The notes under the pieces were generated by a model, which was not told where the DNA came from, made no database searches, and worked only from the letters and a program-made list of their open reading frames with translations. This document shows, one piece after another, positions 24,653-32,570 of a stretch of 64,000 nt of DNA. This DNA comes from Hahnella lacustris. Its GTDB lineage: Bacteria; Pseudomonadota; Gammaproteobacteria; Burkholderiales; Burkholderiaceae_A. A program made the translations under genes and the position numbers. Where the stretch lies: positions 496,001 through 560,000 of the forward strand of contig OZ239148.1 in the NCBI GenBank assembly GCA_965194655.1, read 5' to 3'. Each line of letters starts with the position of its first letter. The first letter of the stretch is position 1.

Positions 24653-26100
24653 GATGAGAGCACCTTGTTTGGATTGAAGAGGTTCTGCGGATCCAGTGCA
24701 GATTTGATCTGCCGCATCAGGTCAAGTTCCAGTTTACTCTTGAGGCGAGCGGCCTCGTCTCGTCGAAGCTGGCCAAGACCATGCTCAGCACTGATGGATC
24801 CAGACATCGCGTGGACCTGGTCGTGCACACAGCGTCGAATCTCGTCCTCATGGGCCCCTACATAGGCTCCGTAGGCGGCGTGACGCTCAGGACGGCCTAA
24901 GACCAGGCCCAGGCTTTCAGGTACCGCAATGTTGAAGTGCAGGTTCCCGTCTCCGAGGTGCCCAAAGTTAGAGAGTCGAAGCCCGGGCCAACGTTGTTGC
25001 AGTTGTGCGCGCATCACATCGCAGAACTCGGGGATGGCGGAGATGGGCAGCGAAATGTCGAATTTCACCTGGGGGCCTTCCTCTGCGCCTGCAAAGGTGA
25101 TGTGCTCTCGCAAATCCCAGAAGGATTGGGCCTGAGAGAGGCTCTGGGCCACGATGGCATCACTCACGAGCTGTTGCTCGAGTGCGGTCTCGAGCACTTG
25201 CTCCAACTGAGCTCGGCCCTCTGCCTCCGAGCGAGGATGTGAGATTTCGAGCAGGACACAGCAGTCGGCCTCGGTACCAAGCGCAGCTGGCTTGGCGAAC
25301 TGCGGGAAATACTCTGCGACGGGGCGCATCGACTCGGGGGTCATGAACTCAAAGCCGGTCAGGTTTGCATCGCATTGAGATTGTGCGTGCTGCAGCAAGA
25401 GAACGGCTGCTTTGGCGTTGGATACGCAGGCCAGCGCAGTGACCTGAGCGGCGGGTTTGGGGTGAAGCGCGAGCACCGCGCCGGTGATCACTCCTAATGT
25501 GCCCTCCGCACCAATGAACAGGTCTCGAAGGTTGTACCCGGTGTTGTCTTTGCGAAGCCCGCGCAGGCCGTTCCAGATCTCCCCAGTCGGTGTGACCACC
25601 TCGATGCCAAGGCAGAGTGCGCGCGCGTTCCCATACCGCAAGACCGCGGTTCCCCCGGCATTGGTCGAGAGATTGCCGCCGATGGTGGCCGTGCCTTTGG
25701 CCGTGAGGCTCAGCGGAAACAAGAGCCCATAACGCTCCGCAGCCTCATGCACCGATTGCATGGTCACGCCCGCATCGACGGTGATGGTTTTGTTTTCTGG
25801 GTCTATGGCGCGAATCTGGCTCATGCGAGACAGATTGAGAATGAGCTGCTGCCCAGATGCATCCGGGGTGGCTCCGCCCGAGAGGCCGGTGTTCCCTCCT
25901 TGGGGAACGATGGGCACCTGGTGTTTCACTGCCAGCTTGACGAGGGCCGCTACCTCCTCGGTGGTTCGAGGGAAGAAGACGCCGAGCGTCTGTCCCTTGA
26001 ACTTATGTCTCCAGTCTTGGCAATAGGGAGCCGCATCATCCCCAACTGAGACAGGGATATTGGGGTGTAGCTCCGTGACAATATCAATAAAAGATCTCAT
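24649..26100 (-). CDS. FAD-linked D-2-hydroxyacid dehydrogenase (D-2-hydroxyglutarate dehydrogenase type)
   Basis: A 483-residue FAD_binding_4 / GlcD-family oxidase. Seen: VPQGGNTGLSGGATPDASG, TIGGNLSTNAGG, RKDNTGYNLRDLFIGAEGTL, the metal-binding HLGDGNLHFNIA and ISAEHGLGQLRRD. It fits D-2-hydroxyglutarate dehydrogenase, which removes the by-product of SerA in serine synthesis; D-lactate dehydrogenase is the alternative. It overlaps ompA by ATGA and heads the ubiG-gph operon. Its ATG shares CATG (26098-26101) with a divergent gene. Confidence 0.88.
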   Translation of the reverse strand: MRSFIDIVTELHPNIPVSVGDDAAPYCQDWRHKFKGQTLGVFFPRTTEEVAALVKLAVKHQVPIVPQGGNTGLSGGATPDASGQQLILNLSRMSQIRAIDPENKTITVDAGVTMQSVHEAAERYGLLFPLSLTAKGTATIGGNLSTNAGGTAVLRYGNARALCLGIEVVTPTGEIWNGLRGLRKDNTGYNLRDLFIGAEGTLGVITGAVLALHPKPAAQVTALACVSNAKAAVLLLQHAQSQCDANLTGFEFMTPESMRPVAEYFPQFAKPAALGTEADCCVLLEISHPRSEAEGRAQLEQVLETALEQQLVSDAIVAQSLSQAQSFWDLREHITFAGAEEGPQVKFDISLPISAIPEFCDVMRAQLQQRWPGLRLSNFGHLGDGNLHFNIAVPESLGLVLGRPERHAAYGAYVGAHEDEIRRCVHDQVHAMSGSISAEHGLGQLRRDEAARLKSKLELDLMRQIKSALDPQNLFNPNKVLSS

Positions 26101-26674
26101 GATTCCGTCCGTGCAAGTCTTTCTGCCTAAGTGGCCATCTTCGCATGGGAGTCTCTGGGTCGCCGGCTTTGCCGGCGCCTACGCCCTCGTCTGGTGGCTT
26201 AACTCCCTCGCCCCGAGTTTTCTGGAGGTGGTCGAGAATCGCGTTTCCTTGATTCACCTTCCGGCCTTCGTTCGGGTGGCGGCCGTCATGATTGGGGGAC
26301 TGGCAGGCTGGCTCGGAATCTGGCTGAGTACCATTCTTTTGTCTGTTTTGTGGATTGGGGACTCACCCGGGGTGGCTGTGCTCAACGCCTCTGCAACGAC
26401 GCTCTCGGTGGGATTTGCAGCCATTTTGGTGGCGGGTCTCACTGGCAAGCGCTCGGGCTGCCTGAACTCGATCAACCTCAAGAGTATGTTGTTGACCGCG
26501 ATTTTTGCCGCCATCTTCAACGCGGCTTTTCACAGCGTCGCCTGGACTGCACAAGACACTCCACTCACCCACGCGCAGTTCTGGATGATGGTGGCAGGTG
26601 ACCTGGGCGGAGTGGCCCTGGGGTACTTGCTGTTGCGATGGTGTGTTCGTCTCTACAGGAGACGCGCGGCTTAA
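26099..26674 (+). CDS. Unknown integral membrane protein
   Basis: 191 residues with five or six hydrophobic segments (WVAGFAGAYALVWWLNSL, VAAVMIGGLAGWLGIWLST, TLSVGFAAILVAGLTGK, MLLTAIFAAIFNAAFHSV, MMVAGDLGGVALGYLLLRW) and a basic tail (RLYRRRAA). I do not recognise a family; the spacing is a little like MASE1-type sensor anchors, but no signalling domain follows. The frame is open from 26060, but ATG 26099 gives the natural start and shares CATG with the divergent dehydrogenase. It precedes another small membrane protein by 20 bp. Confidence 0.7.
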   Translation: MIPSVQVFLPKWPSSHGSLWVAGFAGAYALVWWLNSLAPSFLEVVENRVSLIHLPAFVRVAAVMIGGLAGWLGIWLSTILLSVLWIGDSPGVAVLNASATTLSVGFAAILVAGLTGKRSGCLNSINLKSMLLTAIFAAIFNAAFHSVAWTAQDTPLTHAQFWMMVAGDLGGVALGYLLLRWCVRLYRRRAA

Positions 26675-26694
26675 GCTGTGCAACACTCGGGACT

Positions 26695-27303
26695 ATGAGT
26701 ATGGAGCCCCGCACCCTCGAAGAACTCAGCCGCGAACGCCAGGCTTCACCGGTTGTTCATGAAGAGCCTCCGGAAGGAGGCGCCCTGTCCATTCTGAATC
26801 CTCCGCCTCCAGAGCCGCAGGCCCCGCCAGCGCCAAAGGTGAGTTTTGCCGAGCGGCTGAGACTTGCCTTCCATGCGGTTCGGTCGCTGGGTCGAAATGG
26901 ATTGATTGCTTTGGGCGCAGTCACTTTTTTCGGTGGCGTGGTGGTGATGAGCGACGCGGTGAAAGAGGGCTACCAGGCCTTTCTGACCGCCATCACCCCG
27001 TCGCCCGCTCAACTCTCCGTGCTGGTGACATTGAAGAATGAATGTCCATACGCAGATGAGGCCTTCATGGTGAAGGTCTTGCCAAGCGGACCTAGTGCCG
27101 AGTTCATACAGAAGAGGGCTCGCGTGATGGCGCTGGAGGGTCAAAAGGTTCAGGTGGTCGCAAACAGCCGCTACCCTGGGTTCCATTACGAAAGCAAGTG
27201 GGAGGAAGCTGCCCCCGAGGTGACACTGGTGGCGAACTGCGACAGCCCAGAGGATCGACTCCGCGCGACCGCAGAATCGATTCGAGGCAGCCTTAAGAAG
27301 TAA
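26695..27303 (+). CDS. Unknown single-pass membrane protein
   Basis: About 202 residues. The cytoplasmic N-terminus is Pro/Glu-rich (PPPPEPQAPPAPK), one membrane segment follows (GLIALGAVTFFGGVVVMSD, about 76-94), then a domain with two Cys (KNECPYAD and VANCDSP) suited to a periplasmic disulfide. No family recognised. ATG 26695 or 26701 could be the start; GGGA at 26689 suits the latter. Its end overlaps the convergent ridA-like gene by 11 bp. Confidence 0.7.
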   Translation: MSMEPRTLEELSRERQASPVVHEEPPEGGALSILNPPPPEPQAPPAPKVSFAERLRLAFHAVRSLGRNGLIALGAVTFFGGVVVMSDAVKEGYQAFLTAITPSPAQLSVLVTLKNECPYADEAFMVKVLPSGPSAEFIQKRARVMALEGQKVQVVANSRYPGFHYESKWEEAAPEVTLVANCDSPEDRLRATAESIRGSLKK

Positions 27304-27760
27304 GCTCCGCAATCATCTCAATCTCCACGCAGGCGCCAAGTGGAATCTGAACGGCACCAAACGCACTGCGTGCGTGGCTTCCCACCTCGGGACCAAAGAC
27401 CTCGGCCACCAGCAGGCTGCAGCCATTGATCACCAGGTGCTGATCGGTGAAGGTTGAGGTGGAGTTCACCAGACCCATGAGCTTGATGATTCGCTTGACC
27501 CGACGAAGGTCTCCGCCTGCGGCGACTTGAAGCGTTCCCAGGAGGTCGATGGCCACGGCTCTGGCCGCTGCCTGCCCTTCCTCAAGCGAGAGGCCCGCTC
27601 CGAGCTGTCCCACCCAGGGCTTGCCCTCTTGTTTGGCAATGTGCCCAGACAAGAAGATCAATGAGCCTGCCTGTGCATAGGGGAGATAGGCTGCAGCGGG
27701 AATGGAAACGGGTGGGAGGGTGATGCCGAGCTCAGCGAGTTTGTCGTAGGGGTTTGTCAT
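27293..27760 (-). CDS. RidA/YjgF-family protein
   Basis: 155 residues of the RidA superfamily, whose founding members hydrolyse reactive enamines/imines. Seen: LIFLSGHIAKQEGKPWVGQLG, LLGTLQVAAGGDLRRVKRIIKL and SAFGAVQIPLGACVEIEMIAE, with the conserved Arg in HARSAFG. It belongs to the longer YjgH/Rid6-like branch, so the exact substrate is uncertain. It lies eight bases downstream of selD on the same strand. Confidence 0.9.
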   Translation of the reverse strand: MTNPYDKLAELGITLPPVSIPAAAYLPYAQAGSLIFLSGHIAKQEGKPWVGQLGAGLSLEEGQAAARAVAIDLLGTLQVAAGGDLRRVKRIIKLMGLVNSTSTFTDQHLVINGCSLLVAEVFGPEVGSHARSAFGAVQIPLGACVEIEMIAELTS

Positions 27761-27768
27761 GTGTCGTC

Positions 27769-28806
27769 CTATGTGATCTTAAGCATGGCCGGGCCGCTGG
27801 CAACCTCTCCAATCACCTTGCCGTCGAAGCCCCCGCGGGAAAAGCAGTCGAGCACGGCCGAGACGGAGTCTGGAGCGCACGAGACGAGGAGCCCCCCACT
27901 CGTCTGGGGATCAGTCAGGAGTGCCTGGTCCACGGCACTCAAGGAGGTGTTGAGGCTGACGTCTTTCCCATAGCCCGCCCAATTTCGACCCGAGGCCCCG
28001 GTGATATGGCCTGCCTCTGCAAACTCACGGGCCTTTGGCAGAAGCGGGACCTGTGACCAGTGAATGTGAACGGTGGCCTGGGCACCCCTCGCCATTTCTA
28101 GGGCATGGCCTGCAAGGCCAAATCCCGTGACATCTGTGATGGCGTGGACGCTTTTCAATTGGGAGAGTTCTGCGCCGGGCTTGTTCAGGCGGGTGGTGGT
28201 GTTCACCATGAGCGCGTAGTCTGCGTCGGAGAGCTGTCCCTTTTTGAGCGCGGCCGAGTAAACCCCCACTCCGAGCGCCTTGCCAAGGATGAGCACATCC
28301 CCTGGCTGAGCGTCTGCATTCCGTTTGAGTTGCTTCGGGTGCACAAGGCCCATCACCACAAGCCCGTAAATGGCCTCGACCGAGTCGATGGTGTGGCCGC
28401 CGGCAATGGGAATTCCAGCATCGACACAGGCGGCCTGTCCACCATCAAGAATCTTCCCAATGGTGGCTGTGCTCAAGACATTGATCGGCATACCGACCAG
28501 TGCGAGGGCCATGATGGGCCTCCCACCCATGGCGTAGACGTCAGAGATGGCATTGGTGGCTGCTATCCGACCGAAATCAAATGGGTCATCCACAATCGGC
28601 ATGAAGAAGTCGGTCGTGGCCACCAGGGCCTGCTCATCATTGAGTTGATAGACCGCGGCATCGTCAGCGGTACCAATCCCAACCAGGAGTTCCTTTGGAA
28701 CCGGCATGGCGGCTGTGCCCTTGAGGATGTCAGAGAGCACTCCGGGGGCAATTTTGCAGCCGCATCCTCCACCATGCGAGAGGCTTGTGAGTCGAGGTTC
28801 TTGCAT
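27769..28806 (-). CDS. selD: Selenide, water dikinase (selenophosphate synthetase)
   Basis: A 345-residue enzyme making selenophosphate from selenide and ATP. The N-terminal active site reads SHGGGCGCK, with Cys rather than selenocysteine (about 15-17). Further motifs are GIGTADDAAVYQL, ATTDFFMPIVDDPFDFG, ATNAISDVYAMGG, GGHTIDS, DVTGFGLAGHALEMA and LLTDPQTSGGLL. The frame runs open upstream to 29112, but ATG 28806 gives the family N-terminus. No selA, selB or mnmH is in the window, so the end product (selenoproteins or 2-selenouridine tRNA) cannot be told. Confidence 0.95.
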   Translation of the reverse strand: MQEPRLTSLSHGGGCGCKIAPGVLSDILKGTAAMPVPKELLVGIGTADDAAVYQLNDEQALVATTDFFMPIVDDPFDFGRIAATNAISDVYAMGGRPIMALALVGMPINVLSTATIGKILDGGQAACVDAGIPIAGGHTIDSVEAIYGLVVMGLVHPKQLKRNADAQPGDVLILGKALGVGVYSAALKKGQLSDADYALMVNTTTRLNKPGAELSQLKSVHAITDVTGFGLAGHALEMARGAQATVHIHWSQVPLLPKAREFAEAGHITGASGRNWAGYGKDVSLNTSLSAVDQALLTDPQTSGGLLVSCAPDSVSAVLDCFSRGGFDGKVIGEVASGPAMLKIT

Positions 28807-28822
28807 GCCTGAGTTTTCCAAT

Positions 28823-29257
28823 TTAGCGGATGAAATAGCCTGAGACTCTCCAGCCGCGAGACGCTTCGAGCATGAGCACGATGGTTTCCACTGCTGACTG
28901 CTTCTGGGCAAAGCGGGTCTCAAACTGAAGGACTCGATAGTGGCCGTCGGGTGCACCAGGCAGCTGAGTATGGGGGGTGATGCTTTTGAGAGAACGAGAC
29001 ACGACGGGGCCAAGTGGCTTGCGCACCGTGGGAATGAGGATTCGCCACTGCTCTTGAGTGACTGCACCCTTAAAGAGGGATGAAGCCTCCATCCAGGATT
29101 GATCAAATGCACCTGAGTCGACGAGCGTGACCCATTCGAGGGCGTCCTTCGTTTGGGGCTCCGCCGCCCGCAGGGATTGAAGGGGGAAGAGTATGGTCAG
29201 GCTGATCAGCAACAACAGGCTGCGCAAACCGAGCATTTCGGAGTAGGCTTTCGTCAT
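28823..29257 (-). CDS. DUF4019-type secreted protein
   Basis: 144 residues with an N-terminal signal (LLLLISLTILFPL, cleavage after about LRAAE). The mature part has WVTLVDSGAFDQSWMEASSL, EQWRILIPTVRKPLGPVVSR and a C-terminal GWRVSGYFIR, the pattern of DUF4019 proteins found in many Proteobacteria; the function is unknown. ATG 29257 shares CATG with the divergent lipoprotein gene; ATG 29236 (MLGLRS) is an alternative that would separate them. It sits 16 bp upstream of selD. Confidence 0.78.
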   Translation of the reverse strand: MTKAYSEMLGLRSLLLLISLTILFPLQSLRAAEPQTKDALEWVTLVDSGAFDQSWMEASSLFKGAVTQEQWRILIPTVRKPLGPVVSRSLKSITPHTQLPGAPDGHYRVLQFETRFAQKQSAVETIVLMLEASRGWRVSGYFIR

Positions 29258-29681
29258 GATGCGAGCTCAATCTGTGTGGATGATGTTGGGACTTGGAATG
29301 GTCGCTCTGGTGGGCTGTGCCACTCCCCAGGAACGGGCCATTCACCGGCATTGTAGTGCGTTGGCTGATGCCCAAGTCCCACCTCAGATGGTGATTGAGG
29401 AGGTGATGAGGCAGGTACGGGTGGGAGATCGCATCACTGGCTACCGAGAGAAATGCACCACAACGAAGAAGTCCAAGACCGAGAAGGACAAGGACGGCAA
29501 GGAGCGTGAGGTGGTGGTAGAGGAGCGGATCTGTCGACAGATCCCGATTCTCGTGCCTATTTACGAACCAAGGCTCGTGCGAGAAGAGAATGACTTGAAT
29601 GCTGCTGAGCGTCGTCGGGTTCGCTCACTCTGTGAGGCTGATGCACTCAAAGCAGGCATGTTTAGAGAGTTACGCGACTGA
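29256..29681 (+). CDS. Small predicted lipoprotein of unknown function
   Basis: 141 residues. The signal peptide ends in the lipobox LVGC (Cys about 21), so it is probably outer-membrane attached. The mature part is highly charged: KKSKTEKDKDGKEREVVVEE in the middle, flanked by Cys residues (HRHCSAL, EKCTTT, ERICRQI, RSLCEAD) that may form two disulfides. No family recognised. ATG 29259 is an alternative start. The last 20 bases overlap the convergent thioredoxin-like gene. Confidence 0.72.
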   Translation: MMRAQSVWMMLGLGMVALVGCATPQERAIHRHCSALADAQVPPQMVIEEVMRQVRVGDRITGYREKCTTTKKSKTEKDKDGKEREVVVEERICRQIPILVPIYEPRLVREENDLNAAERRRVRSLCEADALKAGMFRELRD

Positions 29682-30138
29682 TCCAGTATCGAAGGCGAAG
29701 GCCCCAGGGGCTCGACCAGCCTGAGGTGCTGCTGAGGATGCGCCCATCACGACTCATCAGCAAAAAGTAGGGCACCACGGATGCGCCGAGTGCTTTGCTG
29801 GCTCGTCCCTGAGGGTCGGCAAGGGTGATCCAGTTCAACCCCCGTTGGTGAAGCATCTTTTGAACCTGCTCCGTGTCACCCGATTGCATTGCAATGGTCA
29901 CCATGGGGTATTGCGCTTGCAGTGAGTCTATGGTGCCCTCTTGCAGCTTACAGATCGAGCACCATTCCGCCCAGACGTAGACGCCAATGACTTGTTCGGA
30001 AGGGTCTAGGCTCTGTTGAGAAATCCAGTCGGCCAATTCAGTTGGGGCAAGTGCTGGCGTATCGCGTGTCTGCCAGGCTTGAACGCCGAGGAACAGCGCC
30101 AGGGCAAGGAGGAGCGTGGGGAGGTTGCGTTTAAGCAA
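29662..30138 (-). CDS. Membrane-anchored thioredoxin-fold protein (ScsD/TlpA-like)
   Basis: 158 residues. One N-terminal hydrophobic segment (LPTLLLALALFLGVQAW) is followed by a periplasmic thioredoxin domain with active site VYVWAEWCSICKLQ (CSIC, about 63-66) and the cis-Pro loop ASVVPYFLLM. The arrangement matches ScsD-type protein disulfide reductases; DsbE/TlpA is the alternative. CSIC instead of CGPC suggests a different redox potential. It ends convergently over the Cys-containing lipoprotein gene, a possible but unproven client. Confidence 0.82.
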   Translation of the reverse strand: MLKRNLPTLLLALALFLGVQAWQTRDTPALAPTELADWISQQSLDPSEQVIGVYVWAEWCSICKLQEGTIDSLQAQYPMVTIAMQSGDTEQVQKMLHQRGLNWITLADPQGRASKALGASVVPYFLLMSRDGRILSSTSGWSSPWGLRLRYWISRVTL

Positions 30139-30148
30139 AGCGTCTAGG

Positions 30149-30224
30149 TGGTGGGGTGGGAGGGACTCGAACCCTCGACCAACGGATTAAAAGTCCGCTG
30201 CTCTACCGACTGAGCTACCGCCCC
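30149..30224 (-). tRNA. tRNA-Lys (anticodon TTT)
   Basis: A 76-nt cloverleaf on the minus strand: acceptor GGGGCGG, D-arm AGCTCAGTCGGTAGAGC, anticodon loop CTTTTAA within CGGAC/ATCCG, T-arm GAGGG-TTCGAGT-CCCTC, discriminator A and encoded CCA at 30151-30149. The acceptor stem pairs except position 5 with 68, which is C against A. A strong promoter lies 13 bases upstream. Confidence 0.96.
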
Positions 30225-30243
30225 GACGCGAGTGAAGCCCACG

Positions 30244-30272
30244 ATTCTATGCAACTCGGGGTTTGAGGTCAA
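30244..30272 (-). promoter_or_regulatory. Sigma70-type promoter of tRNA-Lys
   Basis: On the minus strand TTGACC (30272-30267) and TAGAAT (30249-30244) are separated by exactly 17 bases. The expected start lies near 30237, giving a leader of about 13 nt before the tRNA 5' end. The -10 overlaps the stop codon of the upstream MFS gene. Confidence 0.8.
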
Positions 30273-31401
30273 ACCGACGCGAAATCGACAGCCCAATCAG
30301 GACAAACGCCATCACACTCATGGGCGCTGTGGGCCCGAGACTCTGGGTCATGAGCGCGAACAGCAGCGGCATACCGACGGTGCCGATGTGCATCATGAAC
30401 ATTCGCAAGCCGAGGGCCTGACCTCTGAGCTGGGGTGGCGTGACCTGGTGAATGGCGGAGAGCAGCATGGGCTGGACGCTTCCGAGCGCCAAGCCGATCA
30501 GAGCAGAGCCGATCATGAGGGTGGGCGTGGTTGGAAGCCACTGATAAGTGGCAAATCCAATTCCGGCCAGTAGCGCTGCGCCCTGGATCACCCGTGTCTC
30601 GGTGATGTGGCTTGCCCAGCGAATGATGAAAATCCTGACCATCACCGTGGCCGCTGAGAACGACGAGAGGATGAGCCCGATCTCGGTTGCGGTCAGTGCC
30701 CGCAAATGCCCAACGATGGGCACCACAAAACTGTGTGCATCCCACGAGATGGCCATGAGCAGGTTGATCGCAAGCACGGCTCGAATCGGTCCAATTCGAA
30801 AGAGTTTGAAGGTGGACCAGACAGAGGTGTTTGGCTTGTCCTCATGCGGTGTGGGGACGGCGATCTGAACGTTTCCCAGCCAGAGGGCGATGGCCGGAAG
30901 TATCGCGGCACAGAGAAATGCGGCGGAGAATCCGATGTGATCAATCAGCAGGCCGGCGGATACGCCCACGGTTGCGCCTGCGACAGCTGGAGCGAGGGCC
31001 ACCCATCCATAGATGCGTCTGAGGTCTGCATCGCCCTGAGAGAGGCTTCCAATCACGTGTTGAAGTGCCACCGCGTTCATCGAGACCCCACCCCCCACAA
31101 TGAGCGAGGACAGTAGAAGGACCCAGAGGCTGGTAGAAGCCAAGGGAAGCATGGCACCAACGACGGTGAGCGCCATCGCAATCTGTGACGGACGTCTAAA
31201 GCCAATTCGGTCCGTGAGGTGACCGGCCCAAACGGACAGCCAGAGCGGGGCCAGACTCATGGTCATCAACAAAAGGCCAACGGCCCACTCTCCAAGTCCG
31301 GCCTGCAACACCCAGAGACTCGCGGTGATGCGCAGGGTGACAATGCAGGCGCTCATCAACAGCAGGCAGGCGATGAGGCGGGTGACGGGTCGTTGGTGCA
31401 T
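30247..31401 (-). CDS. MFS transporter
   Basis: A 384-residue major facilitator protein with about 12 hydrophobic segments; LSVWAGHLTDRIGFRRPSQ is the typical cytoplasmic loop 2-3 motif (G-x-L-x-D-R-x-G-R-R). The second half has LPTTPTLMIGSALIGLALG and a QLRGQALGLRMF loop. The substrate is unknown; it resembles drug/sugar efflux-type carriers. It lies upstream of tRNA-Lys on the same strand and divergent from the sugar dehydrogenase gene with 62 bp between starts. Confidence 0.85.
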   Translation of the reverse strand: MHQRPVTRLIACLLLMSACIVTLRITASLWVLQAGLGEWAVGLLLMTMSLAPLWLSVWAGHLTDRIGFRRPSQIAMALTVVGAMLPLASTSLWVLLLSSLIVGGGVSMNAVALQHVIGSLSQGDADLRRIYGWVALAPAVAGATVGVSAGLLIDHIGFSAAFLCAAILPAIALWLGNVQIAVPTPHEDKPNTSVWSTFKLFRIGPIRAVLAINLLMAISWDAHSFVVPIVGHLRALTATEIGLILSSFSAATVMVRIFIIRWASHITETRVIQGAALLAGIGFATYQWLPTTPTLMIGSALIGLALGSVQPMLLSAIHQVTPPQLRGQALGLRMFMMHIGTVGMPLLFALMTQSLGPTAPMSVMAFVLIGLSISRRFDLKPRVA

Positions 31402-31463
31402 GATGGAAGCGAAACAGGCTAGCAGAGCCTGGCACTTTTTGGGTTTGATACGGTCTGAGCATC

Positions 31464-32570
31464 ATGAATCTTCGCCGCCAATTACTCTCCTCTCTTGCAA
31501 AAGGCTCCGCAGGCCTGATGGCCGCCTGGGGCTACCCAAGGCTCCTTCACGCCCAAGACGGGCAGCTGTCACCTCAAATCCTCGTGGAGGGCCTTGAGCA
31601 TCCCTGGTCGGTCGCCATGCTGCCGGATGGGGGGTTCCTCATCAGCGAGCGTCCTGGTCGACTGATTCGGGTGGACTCAAAAGGTCAGCGTCGCATACTG
31701 ACAGGACTGCCGTCGGTCCATGCCTCTGGCCAAGGAGGGTTGCTTGATGTGGCGCTCTCTCCCTTCTTTGCCAGCGACCGCCTGGTTTACTGGTCTTGCT
31801 CCGAAAAGACGGATGCTGGTGCGCGCACGGCTGTGTTTCGTGCGGAGTTGGATGGAGGCGGTCTTCGACAGGTTCAGCGCATCTTCGCCCAGCGACAGGA
31901 CCCATCAGGTCGCTTGCACTTTGGGTCTCGGCTGGCGTTTACCCCTTCTGGGCACCTGCTGATCACCACCGGTGATCGATACAGCGAGCGCGATCAGGCT
32001 CAGGACCCCAATAGCCACCTGGGCAAGATCATCCGCATCCAAGCCGATGGCACCATCCCTCAAGACAACCCCTTTGTGAGGGGCGGTGGCGCTCCAGAGG
32101 TCTACAGCATGGGGCACCGCAACCTTCAAGGATTGGCCGTACACCCCACGACGGGCGAGGTTTGGGCGCACGAGCATGGTCCTCAAGGCGGTGACGAAGT
32201 CAACCGAATTCAGGCGGGTCAGAACTACGGCTGGCCCCGAGCCACTTTTGGCAAAGAGTACGTCACTGGTTTCTCCATTGGTGAGGGCACTCGCCTGGCC
32301 GGCATGGTGGATCCCATTCACGTCTGGGTCCCCTCTATCGCGCCTTCGGGCATGACCTGGCTGGGTGGGTCTACCTTAGTGGTGGGCGCACTCAAGGCCA
32401 GATGTCTGGTGCGATTGACGCCCAAGGCATCGGGCGGCTTTCAGGAGGCCCGATTCAAGCTGCCTGGCGAGCCGCGCATTCGCGATGTGAGAGCCGTTGG
32501 TCCGAGCTCGCTTCTGGTGTTGACCGACGAGTCCAAGGGCCGTCTGCTCCGGGTAGAGTGGTTGGCATGA
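31464..32570 (+). CDS. PQQ-dependent aldose sugar dehydrogenase (soluble GDH/YliI family)
   Basis: A 368-residue six-bladed propeller protein exported by a signal with twin Arg (MNLRRQLLSSLAKG). Seen: LEHPWSVAMLPDGGFLISERPG, GGLLDVALSP, GSRLAFTPSGHLLITTGDR, GHRNLQGLAVHPTTGEVWAHEHGPQGGDE (split: GHRNLQGLAVHP, EHGPQGGDEVN) and APSGMTWLGG, which are conserved in YliI/GSDH proteins. It oxidises aldoses in the periplasm if PQQ is available; no pqq genes are in the window. The downstream gene overlaps by ATGA. Confidence 0.9.
   Translation: MNLRRQLLSSLAKGSAGLMAAWGYPRLLHAQDGQLSPQILVEGLEHPWSVAMLPDGGFLISERPGRLIRVDSKGQRRILTGLPSVHASGQGGLLDVALSPFFASDRLVYWSCSEKTDAGARTAVFRAELDGGGLRQVQRIFAQRQDPSGRLHFGSRLAFTPSGHLLITTGDRYSERDQAQDPNSHLGKIIRIQADGTIPQDNPFVRGGGAPEVYSMGHRNLQGLAVHPTTGEVWAHEHGPQGGDEVNRIQAGQNYGWPRATFGKEYVTGFSIGEGTRLAGMVDPIHVWVPSIAPSGMTWLGGSTLVVGALKARCLVRLTPKASGGFQEARFKLPGEPRIRDVRAVGPSSLLVLTDESKGRLLRVEWLA

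Noticed and set aside
26638..26694. Earlier start for the membrane protein at 26695
   Set aside because: It would overlap the 3' end of the previous gene and adds a non-conserved Cys-rich stretch; ATG 26695/26701 follows GGGA.
28807..29112. N-terminal extension of selD to 29112
   Set aside because: The extra residues lack family similarity and run antisense through the DUF4019 gene; SelD proteins start about 15 residues before GGGCGCK.
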